A DNA stretch of 64,000 nt from Streptomyces sp. CB02261 (lineage in GTDB: Bacteria; Actinomycetota; Actinomycetes; Streptomycetales; Streptomycetaceae), in assembly GCF_001905665.1 (NCBI RefSeq), contig NZ_LIVX01000009.1:124001-188000 (forward strand). Reading direction: 5' to 3'. Of this stretch, positions 18,849-28,464 are shown in pieces. The notes under the pieces are model-generated. The model ran no database searches. It saw nothing but the letters and a program-made list of their open reading frames with translations, and was not told the origin of the DNA. Within the stretch, counting starts at the first letter, position 1. Every line of letters begins with the position of its first letter. The translations under genes were made by a program, and so were the position numbers.

Positions 18849-19891
18849 TTGGCGGTCGCCACCTCTCGCAGTCGTCGGGCCGCGTCCTCCGGCCGTACGT
18901 CGTTCATGAACGCGCCCATGCCGGACTCGGTGCCCGCGAGGTACTTCAGCTTGCCGGAGGCCCGCCGGACGGTGAAGAGCTCGAGGTGCAGTCCGAAGTC
19001 CTCCCGCCGGGCGTCCGTGAACGGCGCCTGGTGCCAGGCGGCTATGTAGGGCGTCGGCGGCTCGTCCGGGCCGAAGATCCGGTCGAAGCGTCTCAAGAGT
19101 TCCAGATAGACCTGTGCGCACTCTGTGCGCGCCGCGCCGTCGAGGGCGAGGAGGTCGGGCACCCGGCGCTTGGGGTGGAGGTGCACCTCGTACGGCCAGT
19201 GGGCGGCGTACGGGACGAAGGCGATCCAGTGCTCGGTCTCCAGGACGATCCGCTCGGCGTCGGCGCGCTCCCGCTCGATGACGTCGTCGAAGAGGTTCCG
19301 TCCGGTCTCGGCCCGGTGCTCGTCGAGCCGGCGGCGCATGGCGGCCGTACGGGGGGACACGTACGGGAAGGCGTAGATCTGTCCGTGCGCGTGGGGCAGG
19401 GTGACGCCGATCTCCGCGCCGCGGTTCTCGAAGCAGTAGACCTGCTCGACGCCCGGGAGCGTGGCGAGCGCGGAGGTGCGGTCGGTCCAGGCGTCGAGGA
19501 CGAGGGCGACCCGCTCCTCGGAGAGGTCGGCGAAGGACGCCGTGTGGTCGTCCGTGAAGCACACGACCTCGCAGCGGCCGACCCCGCCGGAGAGGGACGG
19601 GAAGCGGTTCTCGAAGACCGCGACCTCGTAGCTCTCCTCGGGGATCTCGCTCTCCCGGCCGTCGCGGGCGGGGCAGAGCGGGCAGGCGTCGGCCGGCGGG
19701 TGGTACGTGCGGGCCTGGCGGTGCGAGGCGATGGCGACGGGGTCGCCGGTGAGGACGTCGTACCGGATCTCGGACCGGGAGACGACGGCGGTCAGGGGAC
19801 GGGGGTCGACGGCGTCGCGGACGGTGCTCTCGTCCGCGTCGTAGTAGATCAGTTCGCGCCCGTCGGCGAGTGTGGTGACGGTCTTCTTCAC
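18845..19891 (-). CDS. galT: Galactose-1-phosphate uridylyltransferase
   Basis: Exchanges UMP between UDP-glucose and galactose-1-phosphate. The protein is 348 aa from GTG 19891, behind GGAGGG; an ATG at 19939 in frame falls inside the promoter palindrome and is rejected. HIT-superfamily active site LPHAHGQIYAFP (HxHxQ) is present, as are CPLCPARDG (zinc-type Cys pair) and FENRFPSL. First gene of galT-galE-galK, the order known for the galactose-inducible galP1 operon of Streptomyces. Confidence 0.96.
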   Translation of the reverse strand: MKKTVTTLADGRELIYYDADESTVRDAVDPRPLTAVVSRSEIRYDVLTGDPVAIASHRQARTYHPPADACPLCPARDGRESEIPEESYEVAVFENRFPSLSGGVGRCEVVCFTDDHTASFADLSEERVALVLDAWTDRTSALATLPGVEQVYCFENRGAEIGVTLPHAHGQIYAFPYVSPRTAAMRRRLDEHRAETGRNLFDDVIERERADAERIVLETEHWIAFVPYAAHWPYEVHLHPKRRVPDLLALDGAARTECAQVYLELLRRFDRIFGPDEPPTPYIAAWHQAPFTDARREDFGLHLELFTVRRASGKLKYLAGTESGMGAFMNDVRPEDAARRLREVATAK

Positions 19892-19931
19892 GGCGATGCC
19901 CTCCGGGCGGATCAAACAGAACCACGCACAA

Positions 19932-19944
19932 GGAATCATATTCC
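19932..19944. promoter_or_regulatory. Palindrome in the gal promoter
   Basis: GGAATCATATTCC: two 5-bp arms around CAT, 40 bp upstream of galT. The minus strand reads TATGAT inside it, a good -10 box, but no convincing -35 lies 17 bp upstream. It could be the operator of a galactose-responsive repressor. This is the only AT-rich dyad in the spacer. Confidence 0.45.
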
Positions 19945-19967
19945 AACAACACCGTCAACGACAGAGC

Positions 19968-19995
19968 TCCGGTCCCGCCACCTGGCGGGACCGGA
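19968..19995 (-). terminator. Terminator between the orphan regulator and galT
   Basis: Inverted repeat TCCGGTCCCGCC / GGCGGGACCGGA (12 bp, 4-nt loop ACCT) just downstream of the stop codon at 20014. It isolates the gal operon from upstream transcription. Confidence 0.8.
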
Positions 19996-20013
19996 ACCCC
20001 GGAACACCTCGGA

Positions 20014-20706
20014 TCAGACCGGCCGCCGCGGCCCCGGCACCGCACGGTCGAGCAGCCCCGTACGGGCCGCGAGAGCCGCCGCCTCCAGGCGCGAGCCGAC
20101 CCCCAGCTTCATCAGGACCCGCTGCACATGCGTCCGTGCCGTGCTCGGCGCGATCCCCATCCCCGCCGCGATCAGCTGGGTGTCCTCCCCCTCCGCGACC
20201 CGGACGAGGACCTCCACCTCCCGCTGCGTGAGCAGCCGCAGCAGCCGCAGCCCCTCGTCGTCCGGCTGCGCCGAGGGATGCAGAAGCTCCGCGAACGCCG
20301 CCCGCAGCAGCTGCGGCGCCACCGCCGTCTCCCCCGCCCGCGCCTTCACGAGCGCCCGCTCCACGCCCTCGATCCGCTCGTCGTGCCGGACGTAGCCCGA
20401 GGCCCCGGCCGCGAACGCCGCCGCGATGCCCCGCGGCGAGGGCACGGGACCCAGCACCACCACCGCCACCTGCGGCCGCTCCCGCTTGATCCGTACGACC
20501 ACGTCGAAGGCCCCCGGCTCGGCGGGCGCCGCCGTGCCCAGGAGACAGACCTCGGGCGCCCGGCTCACCACCAGCTCCGCCGCCCCCGCCACCGGCGCGG
20601 CCGCCGCGAGCACCCGGTGCCCGCGCAGCTTCAGCGCCGAGGCCAGTGCCTCCGCGAGCAGGCGGTGCTCGTCCACCACCACGAGGCGTACGCCCATCCC
20701 GGTCAT
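20014..20706 (-). CDS. Atypical LuxR/NarL-type regulator lacking the phosphoacceptor Asp
   Basis: The protein is 230 aa from ATG 20706, preceded by GGAGGA. The receiver-like domain begins MGVRLVVVDEHRLLAEAL, with Asp-Glu instead of the more common Asp-Asp. The phosphorylation strand reads EVCLLGTAAP, so Gly57 replaces the usual Asp. A LuxR HTH follows (LTQREVEVLVRVAEGEDTQLI ... STARTHVQRVLMKLG). It is probably not controlled by phosphotransfer; ligand or dimerisation control is possible, as for other atypical Streptomyces regulators. It precedes the gal operon but is separated from it by a terminator, so a gal role is unproven. Confidence 0.87.
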   Translation of the reverse strand: MTGMGVRLVVVDEHRLLAEALASALKLRGHRVLAAAAPVAGAAELVVSRAPEVCLLGTAAPAEPGAFDVVVRIKRERPQVAVVVLGPVPSPRGIAAAFAAGASGYVRHDERIEGVERALVKARAGETAVAPQLLRAAFAELLHPSAQPDDEGLRLLRLLTQREVEVLVRVAEGEDTQLIAAGMGIAPSTARTHVQRVLMKLGVGSRLEAAALAARTGLLDRAVPGPRRPV

Positions 20707-20867
20707 CCCCCATCCTCCGTGCCCGCCGTCCCCCGGCACGCCTGACCCGGCAAGGTACACGCTCCCCCGCCCCCTGCCGAGCCAACCGGATCATCCGCCG
20801 ACGCGACACGACGTCACATCACCCGCACCGGTGACACGGTGGCGCCGGATCAGCCGGGCGGCATGAC

Positions 20868-20905
20868 GGTGCGGGCCCCTCCGGCATGCCGGAGGGGCCC
20901 GCACC
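20868..20905 (-). terminator. Strong terminator after the beta-propeller pair
   Basis: 18-bp perfect stem (20868-20885 with 20888-20905; practical loop GCATGC) immediately downstream of the stop codon at 20925. Confidence 0.88.
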
Positions 20906-20924
20906 TGACGCCGTTCCGCGGGTG

Positions 20925-22742
20925 TCAGCCCTTGGCGTTGTACGAGACGGCGAGGTGCTCCTGGTAGGAGGCGCCGCCGTCACGGGTCTTGCTCACGTAC
21001 GTCCGCGACAGGAAGAACCGGCCGTCACCGTAGAGGTACTCGCTGCCGGTGACGCCGAAGCTCCGCTCCGTCTCCCGGATCGACTTCTCCGACGGGTTCT
21101 CCAGAAGGAGGGTCTCCTTCATCGTGCCGCCGTTGATGGACACGACCCGGCCGCCCTTGTCGTACGGGGGCACCTTGTACGCGATCAGGTCGCCGCCGTC
21201 CATGCGCAGCGGGACCAGCGTGTACTTGTCGCCCGCGTCCGCCTTCTCCGGCACCGTCCGGCCGGTGGCCAGGTCGAAGGCGATGATCTCGTTCGTCTCG
21301 TCGCCGTACTCGCCGCTCGCGCCCTCGTGCTCCTCGGTCGGCACGTAGAGCCGGCCGTTCCCCACGAGCGCCTGCGTGCAGGACTCGACCTTCGTCGAAC
21401 GGCAGCGGGCCGCGTACTGGTCGGCGTCCGCCGTGATCTTCGCCTTCAGCTTCCCGGTCTTCTCGTCGATCGAGAAGAAGTCCGAGATGCCGCTGCCGTC
21501 ACCGGCGCTGTCGCCGACGTCGGCCGCGACGACCAGGGGCTTGGTGGACACCACCGACGCGTACTTCACACCGGTCGGCATCTTGTACTGCGAGAGCGGC
21601 GCGCCCGTCGTCGGGTCCAGGTTCTGGATCATCACGTACTGGCTGTCGTACGAACCGCACTTGCGGACCGCGACGAGGCCCTCGCCGCCGCCGTACCCCA
21701 GGTCGTAGCAGCTCTGCTTGTCGGGCTGCGGCTTCCAGCGCGCGTTGCCGTTGGCGATGTCGAAGGCCGCGCCCCCGTCCGTGCCGCCGGCCGCGACCGT
21801 CTTCCCGCTCAGCGTGATCTCGCTGAACCGGGCCTTCTGGTCACCGGCGGACCCACCGGTGACCGAGGTGGACCACAGCAGCTTGCCGGTGTCGAGGTCG
21901 ACCATGCCGACCTCGGTGCAGAGCTGGTAGTAGCGCGGCGCCACGCGCTTGCTGGCCTCGAAGAGGATCGGCACCTTGTGGTCGGCGGTCATGTGCCGGG
22001 ACGCGCCGCAGACCTGACCGGTCAGCGGGAGCGTCCACAGGACGGTCCCCTTGTCCAGGTCGTAGCCGACGACGGAGTTCACGCCCGTCTTCACGAACGC
22101 CTTGTCGGTGATCCAGGAACCCGACACGTCGGTGGTGTCCGGCACCTTCGGCAGGGCGAGCCGGAAGGCCTGCTTCGACTGGGTGACCGCCGGCGCCTTC
22201 TCCTTGCCGCCGCCCCCCAGACCGTTCGAGCCGCCGCCGGACCCTCCGTCGGTGCCCTGCGAGGTTCCGGCCGTGCCCTTCGCCTCGCCGCCCGGGTCCT
22301 CACCGCCGCCGGAGTTGGCGTACCAGATGCCCGCGCCGACGATCAGGACGACGGCGACGCACGCCGCGATGATGATCTGGAGCTGCGCCGACAGCTTCTT
22401 GCCACCGCCCGGCGCCGGGGCCGGCTGCTGGTAGCCGTCGTAGGCGGCCTGGGGCTGGGTCGGGTAGCCGTACGGCGGCTGGACCGGCTGCTGGTAGCCG
22501 CCGTAGGGCTGCTGCGGCTGCTGCGGCGCCGTCGGGTAGCCGTACGGCTGCTGCGGAGGCGCAGGCGGCTGCTGCGGATAGCCGTAACCCTGGTCCGGCT
22601 GCTGCGGGTAGCCGTACCCCGGCTGCTGCTGCGGGTAGCCGTAACCAGGATCGGGCTGCTGCTGCGGCGGGGGCGTCGGCGCGCCGAAGCCACCCTGCGG
22701 GTCCGGCGGCTGGTTCGGCGGGGGCGGGGGTGGCTGCGTCAT
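20925..22742 (-). CDS. Membrane-anchored PQQ-like beta-propeller protein, copy 2
   Basis: The protein is 605 aa. The N-terminal 110 residues are low-complexity P/Q/G/Y with repeated GYGYPQQ units, cytoplasmic and disordered. One membrane helix spans about 121-141. A Gly/Ser linker leads to an extracytoplasmic domain with PQQ-like blades; recurring elements include LDPTTGAPL, FDLATGRTV, IDEKTGKLKA and VDLDTGKLLW, the classic D.xTG.x.W repeat. About ten Cys may form disulphides. No enzymatic residues are recognised; it could be a BamB-like scaffold or a ligand sensor. It starts 13 nt after its paralogue, so both are one transcript. Confidence 0.85.
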   Translation of the reverse strand: MTQPPPPPPNQPPDPQGGFGAPTPPPQQQPDPGYGYPQQQPGYGYPQQPDQGYGYPQQPPAPPQQPYGYPTAPQQPQQPYGGYQQPVQPPYGYPTQPQAAYDGYQQPAPAPGGGKKLSAQLQIIIAACVAVVLIVGAGIWYANSGGGEDPGGEAKGTAGTSQGTDGGSGGGSNGLGGGGKEKAPAVTQSKQAFRLALPKVPDTTDVSGSWITDKAFVKTGVNSVVGYDLDKGTVLWTLPLTGQVCGASRHMTADHKVPILFEASKRVAPRYYQLCTEVGMVDLDTGKLLWSTSVTGGSAGDQKARFSEITLSGKTVAAGGTDGGAAFDIANGNARWKPQPDKQSCYDLGYGGGEGLVAVRKCGSYDSQYVMIQNLDPTTGAPLSQYKMPTGVKYASVVSTKPLVVAADVGDSAGDGSGISDFFSIDEKTGKLKAKITADADQYAARCRSTKVESCTQALVGNGRLYVPTEEHEGASGEYGDETNEIIAFDLATGRTVPEKADAGDKYTLVPLRMDGGDLIAYKVPPYDKGGRVVSINGGTMKETLLLENPSEKSIRETERSFGVTGSEYLYGDGRFFLSRTYVSKTRDGGASYQEHLAVSYNAKG

Positions 22743-22755
22743 CGGTCCGTGTACC

Positions 22756-24564
22756 TCACTTGCTGAAGGCCATCATCGTCTTGACCTGCTTCTCGGCCTC
22801 GTCGTTGGTGGCGGACACGCGCCCGCTCGCCACCACGAAGGTGCCCGCGCCGTAGGCGTAGCCCGCGCTGTAGAAGCTGCTCTCGACCTGCGCCGACGAC
22901 GCCGGGTGCTGGAGCAGGATCTTCGGCGCGCCGCCGGTCGGGGCGATGGTCGCGACGGCGCCGCCCGTGTCGTACGACGGGTCGACGTAGACCAGGACCT
23001 GGCCGCCCTCCATGCGCAGCGGGATCATCGACTGCTTGCCGGGAGCCTTGGAGCGCCACTTGGCCTTGCCGGTCTTCAGGTCGAAGGCGATGACCTCGTT
23101 GGGCGTGCCGTACGAGGTCTCGGTGGCCATGTAGAAGGTGTTCGCGTCGGCCGCGACACCGGTGCAGCCCTCCAGGTTCCGGCCGAAGATGACGAACCCG
23201 CCGCCGCACGACGGGGCGAACTTGTCCTTGCCGCCCTGGATCTGCGAGCGGAGCTTGCCCTTCGCGTCGAGGGCGAAGATGGTCCACTTCTTCTGCTCGC
23301 GCTGGGTGGCGGAGACGACCAGCGGGTCGACCGAGTAGACCTTGTCGACCTCCCAGTTCGCCTCCAGCTGGAAGGTGTACAGGGGCTTGCCGGTGGCCGG
23401 GTTGACCCAGCCGACCGCCTGGACCTTCTTGGCCGTGCTGCCCGAGGGGCAGTCCATGGCGGCGATCAGCCTGCTGCCGCCCGCGTACGCGAAGGGCTTG
23501 CAGCCGCTGGTCGGGCCGGTGAACAGCTGCTTGCCGTCGGCCAGCGAGAAGCCGTAGGCGCTGCTGGTGCCCGCCACCGTGACCGTGTTGCCGCTGATGG
23601 CCAGGGTGTTGTCGGAGAAGGCGAACAGGCCCTTGGGCTTGGGCACGGCCTTCTTCCAGCCCGCCTTGCCCGTCTTCAGGTCGACCATCTGCAGCTGGCT
23701 GCACTTGGCGCCGTCCTTGGCGCTCTCGGCGTAGCCGAAGACCATGACGCCGTTCGCCGACGGGTTCGCGGGCGCCGCGCACAGCTCGAACGGCAGGTCG
23801 ACGTTCCACTTGGTGGAGCCGTCGCTCAGGCTGTAGCCGGAGACGCTCTTGTACATGGCCTTGACGACGGTGTCGCCGACGATCCACGGGCCGAAGACGT
23901 CGGCGCCGTTGCGGGGCAGGTCGACGTTGTTCTTCAGCAGCCAGTTGATCTTGGCCTCGCCGTCCTTGCGGCCGGCGTTGAGGTCCTCCTCGCCGTTGGC
24001 GCCGTCTCCGGAGCCGTCGCCCTTGTCCACCGACTCGGTGGGCGCGGGGGCCGCGGAGGAGGTGGCGGTCGTGGGCGGACCGGCGACCGGGTCCTTCTCG
24101 TCGTCCCCGCCGACGACGGCCCAGGTGGTGACGGCGGCCACCAGGACGGCAGCGGCGGCCACGGCCGCGACGACACCGGTCCGGCCCTTGAGCCCGCCGC
24201 CGGACGGCGGCGGGGTCGGGGCGCCCGGGTAGCCCGGCTGGGTGGGGTAGCCGCCGTACGGGTTCTGCTGCTGGCCGTACGGGCCCGGCTGCTGCGGATA
24301 GCCGGGCTGGCCCTGCTGCGGGTAGCCGTACGGCTGCTGCGGCGGCTGCCCGTACGGGCCGGGGGCCTGCTGCGGGTACCCGTAACCGGGCTGCGGCTGC
24401 TGGCCGTACGGGCCGGGCGCGGCCGGCGGCGTGCCGGGCGGGGACTGCGGCGGCGCGGGCGGCACGGGCGGCATGCCCGGGGGCTGCCCGTGGTGGGGAC
24501 CCTGGTTCGGGTCCTGAGGGGCTCCGAAGCCCCCCGGCGGCTGGTTGCTGGGCGGCTGGGTCAT
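22756..24564 (-). CDS. Membrane-anchored PQQ-like beta-propeller protein, copy 1
   Basis: The protein is 602 aa from ATG 24564, with AAGGGGGA upstream. It has the same plan as the next gene: a disordered P/Q/G/Y-rich N-terminus with PYGQQ and GYPQQ repeats (1-120), one membrane helix at about 129-151, an acidic/Ser linker, then beta-propeller blades with VDLKTGKAGW, VNPATGKPLY and FDLKTGKAKW motifs and several Cys. Sequence between the two copies has diverged, which points to an old duplication. The disordered head resembles that of actinobacterial membrane proteins sitting near the division and wall machinery, but I cannot assign a role. Confidence 0.85.
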   Translation of the reverse strand: MTQPPSNQPPGGFGAPQDPNQGPHHGQPPGMPPVPPAPPQSPPGTPPAAPGPYGQQPQPGYGYPQQAPGPYGQPPQQPYGYPQQGQPGYPQQPGPYGQQQNPYGGYPTQPGYPGAPTPPPSGGGLKGRTGVVAAVAAAAVLVAAVTTWAVVGGDDEKDPVAGPPTTATSSAAPAPTESVDKGDGSGDGANGEEDLNAGRKDGEAKINWLLKNNVDLPRNGADVFGPWIVGDTVVKAMYKSVSGYSLSDGSTKWNVDLPFELCAAPANPSANGVMVFGYAESAKDGAKCSQLQMVDLKTGKAGWKKAVPKPKGLFAFSDNTLAISGNTVTVAGTSSAYGFSLADGKQLFTGPTSGCKPFAYAGGSRLIAAMDCPSGSTAKKVQAVGWVNPATGKPLYTFQLEANWEVDKVYSVDPLVVSATQREQKKWTIFALDAKGKLRSQIQGGKDKFAPSCGGGFVIFGRNLEGCTGVAADANTFYMATETSYGTPNEVIAFDLKTGKAKWRSKAPGKQSMIPLRMEGGQVLVYVDPSYDTGGAVATIAPTGGAPKILLQHPASSAQVESSFYSAGYAYGAGTFVVASGRVSATNDEAEKQVKTMMAFSK

Positions 24565-24628
24565 CAGCGGTTCCCCCTTGACGTGAACGGGTTTTCTTTC
24601 TACCACTCACGCCGTGGCGCAAAAGCGA

Positions 24629-24661
24629 CCGGTCCGACCCTTGTACCCAAGGGAGGACCGG
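24629..24661 (-). terminator. Terminator after the ABC-F gene
   Basis: CCGGTCC pairs with GGACCGG and, after a small internal loop, CCCTTG with CAAGGG. It lies just downstream of the ABC-F stop codon and upstream of the beta-propeller promoter. Confidence 0.7.
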
Positions 24662-24676
24662 CCTGTGATGCCCTTG

Positions 24677-26482
<1,806 letters not shown>

Positions 26483-26594
26483 TTCACTCCTGTACGGGGG
26501 GATCGTTCGACATCCCAGAGTAGACGGTGGCCCGCCCCCTCACTCTCGGTGAGAAAGCGCCCGGTCTTGCGCCGCACCCCTGGTTGTGGGCAGG

Positions 26595-26613
26595 CGTTCC
26601 GCGGGGCGGAACG
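26595..26613 (-). terminator. Weak candidate terminator after ispE
   Basis: CGTTCCGC / GCGGAACG, an 8-bp stem with a 3-nt loop, between the ispE stop and the ABC-F start. A flanking GTGGGC...CCCAC element could extend it. Confidence 0.4.
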
Positions 26614-26655
26614 GGTGGGCACAACCCACGACGGCGCCGCACACCTGGTCGCGGG

Positions 26656-27567
26656 TCAGGTCGGCAGGGCCGTCGCGCCGGGGGCCGGGGACGTCGCGAC
26701 GCGGGCCGTGCGGCACGTGCCCGAGGCGGTCAGCGCGGCGGCGACCGCCCGCCCCGCCTCCACGTCCTTCACCAGGAACGCCGTCGTCGGCCCCGAGCCG
26801 GAGACGAGCGCGGCGAGCGCCCCCGCCTCGGTGCCGGCCGCCAGGGTCGCGGCCAGCGACGGGCGCAGGGAGAGCGCCGCCGCCTGGAGGTCGTTGGCGA
26901 GGGCGCCCGCGAGCGCCGCGGTGTCGCCGGTGCGCAGGGCGTCCAGGAGGTCCGGGGAGGCGGCCGGCTCGGGGATCTCGACGCCCTCGGTGAGCCGGTC
27001 GAACTCGCCGAACACCGTCGGCGTCGACAGCCCGCCGTCCGCGACGGCGAACACCCAGTGGAAGGTCCCGCCGACCGGCAGCGCGGTGAGCTTCTCGCCG
27101 CGTCCGGTGCCGAGCGCCGCCCCGCCGATCAGGCTGAACGGCACGTCCGAGCCGAGCTCCGCGCAGATCTCCAGGAGCTCGTCCCGCGTCGAGCCCAGGC
27201 CCCACAGCGCGTCGCAGGCGAGCAGGGCGCCCGCGCCGTCCGCGCTGCCGCCCGCCATGCCGCCGGCGACCGGGATGTCCTTGGCGATGTGCAGGTGGAC
27301 GTCCGGGGAGATGTCGTGCCGTGCGGCGAGCAGTTCGGCGGCCCGCGCGGCCAGGTTCGTGCGGTCCAGCGGCACCTTGTCGGCGTCCGGGCCCTCGCAG
27401 GTGACGGTCAGTTCCGAGGCCGGCGTCGCCGTGACCTCGTCGTACAACGACACCGCGAGGAAGACGTTGGCGAGGTCGTGGAAGCCGTCGGGCCGGGCCG
27501 CGCCCACCGCCAGCTGGACGTTGACCTTGGCGGGCACGCGCACGGTGACCGGGCGGGGGGTACTCAC
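26656..27567 (-). CDS. ispE: 4-diphosphocytidyl-2-C-methyl-D-erythritol kinase
   Basis: ATP-dependent phosphorylation step of the MEP isoprenoid pathway, feeding undecaprenyl phosphate and menaquinone. The protein is 303 aa and a GHMP kinase with PAKVNVQLAVG (about 12-22), the ATP loop IPVAGGMAGGSADGAGAL and SGSGPTTAF near the C-terminus. GTG 27567 overlaps the rsmA stop codon as GTGA. The rpfB-rsmA-ispE-ABC-F order is typical of Streptomyces. Confidence 0.96.
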   Translation of the reverse strand: MSTPRPVTVRVPAKVNVQLAVGAARPDGFHDLANVFLAVSLYDEVTATPASELTVTCEGPDADKVPLDRTNLAARAAELLAARHDISPDVHLHIAKDIPVAGGMAGGSADGAGALLACDALWGLGSTRDELLEICAELGSDVPFSLIGGAALGTGRGEKLTALPVGGTFHWVFAVADGGLSTPTVFGEFDRLTEGVEIPEPAASPDLLDALRTGDTAALAGALANDLQAAALSLRPSLAATLAAGTEAGALAALVSGSGPTTAFLVKDVEAGRAVAAALTASGTCRTARVATSPAPGATALPT

Positions 27568-28436
27568 GCCTTCGCCTCCGCGATCCGGGCGAACTCCTCC
27601 ACCGTCAGCGCCTCGCCGCGCGCCTGGGGCGAGATGCCGGCCTTCACCAGGGCCTCCTCCGCCGCCGCGGGCGAGCCCGCCCAGGTCGCGAGGGCCGCGC
27701 GCAGGGTCTTGCGGCGCTGCGCGAAGGCCGCGTCGACGACCGCGAAGACCTCCTGCCGGGTGGCCGTCGTCGCGAGCGGTTCGGCGCGGCGGACCAGGGA
27801 GACGAGGCCGGAGTCGACGTTCGGCGCGGGCCAGAAGACGTTGCGGCCGATGGACCCGGCCCGCTTGACCTCGGCGTACCAGTTCGCCTTCACCGACGGC
27901 ACGCCGTACACCTTGTTGCCGGGCTTGGCGGCGAGCCGGTCGGCCACCTCGGCCTGGACCATGACGAGGGTCCGCTCGATGCTGGGGAACCGCTCCAGCA
28001 TGTGGAGCAGGACCGGCACGGCCACGTTGTACGGCAGGTTGGCGACGAGCGCGGTCGGCGCCGGGCCCGGCAGCTCCTGGACGTGCATCGCGTCGGAGTG
28101 GACGAGCGCGAAGCGGTCGGCGCGCGCCGGCATGCGGGCGGCGATCGTGGCGGGCAGCGCGGCGGCGAGGACGTCGTCGATCTCGACGGCCGTCACCCGG
28201 TCCGCGGCCTCCAGGAGGGCCAGGGTGAGGGAGCCGAGTCCCGGCCCCACCTCCACGACCACGTCGTCGGGCCGCACTTCGGCCGTGCGGACGATCCGCC
28301 GCACGGTGTTGGCGTCGATGACGAAGTTCTGGCCCTTCTGCTTCGTGGGGCGCACGCCGAGGGCGGCGGCCAGCTCACGGATGTCGGCGGGGCCGAGGAG
28401 GGCGTCGGGGCTTTCGGGGCCGGTGGTGGTGCTCAC
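27564..28436 (-). CDS. rsmA: 16S rRNA (adenine1518/1519-N6) dimethyltransferase
   Basis: Dimethylates two adenines in the 3' terminal hairpin of 16S rRNA late in 30S assembly (KsgA). The protein is 290 aa from GTG 28436. Motifs include KQKGQNFVID, the SAM-binding VEVGPGLGSLT, AVEID and the catalytic NLPYNVAVP. Coupled to ispE by overlap and 28 nt downstream of the rpf gene. Confidence 0.97.
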   Translation of the reverse strand: MSTTTGPESPDALLGPADIRELAAALGVRPTKQKGQNFVIDANTVRRIVRTAEVRPDDVVVEVGPGLGSLTLALLEAADRVTAVEIDDVLAAALPATIAARMPARADRFALVHSDAMHVQELPGPAPTALVANLPYNVAVPVLLHMLERFPSIERTLVMVQAEVADRLAAKPGNKVYGVPSVKANWYAEVKRAGSIGRNVFWPAPNVDSGLVSLVRRAEPLATTATRQEVFAVVDAAFAQRRKTLRAALATWAGSPAAAEEALVKAGISPQARGEALTVEEFARIAEAKA

Positions 28437-28464
28437 CGGTACAGCCTACGGCCGTCCGTGGCGC

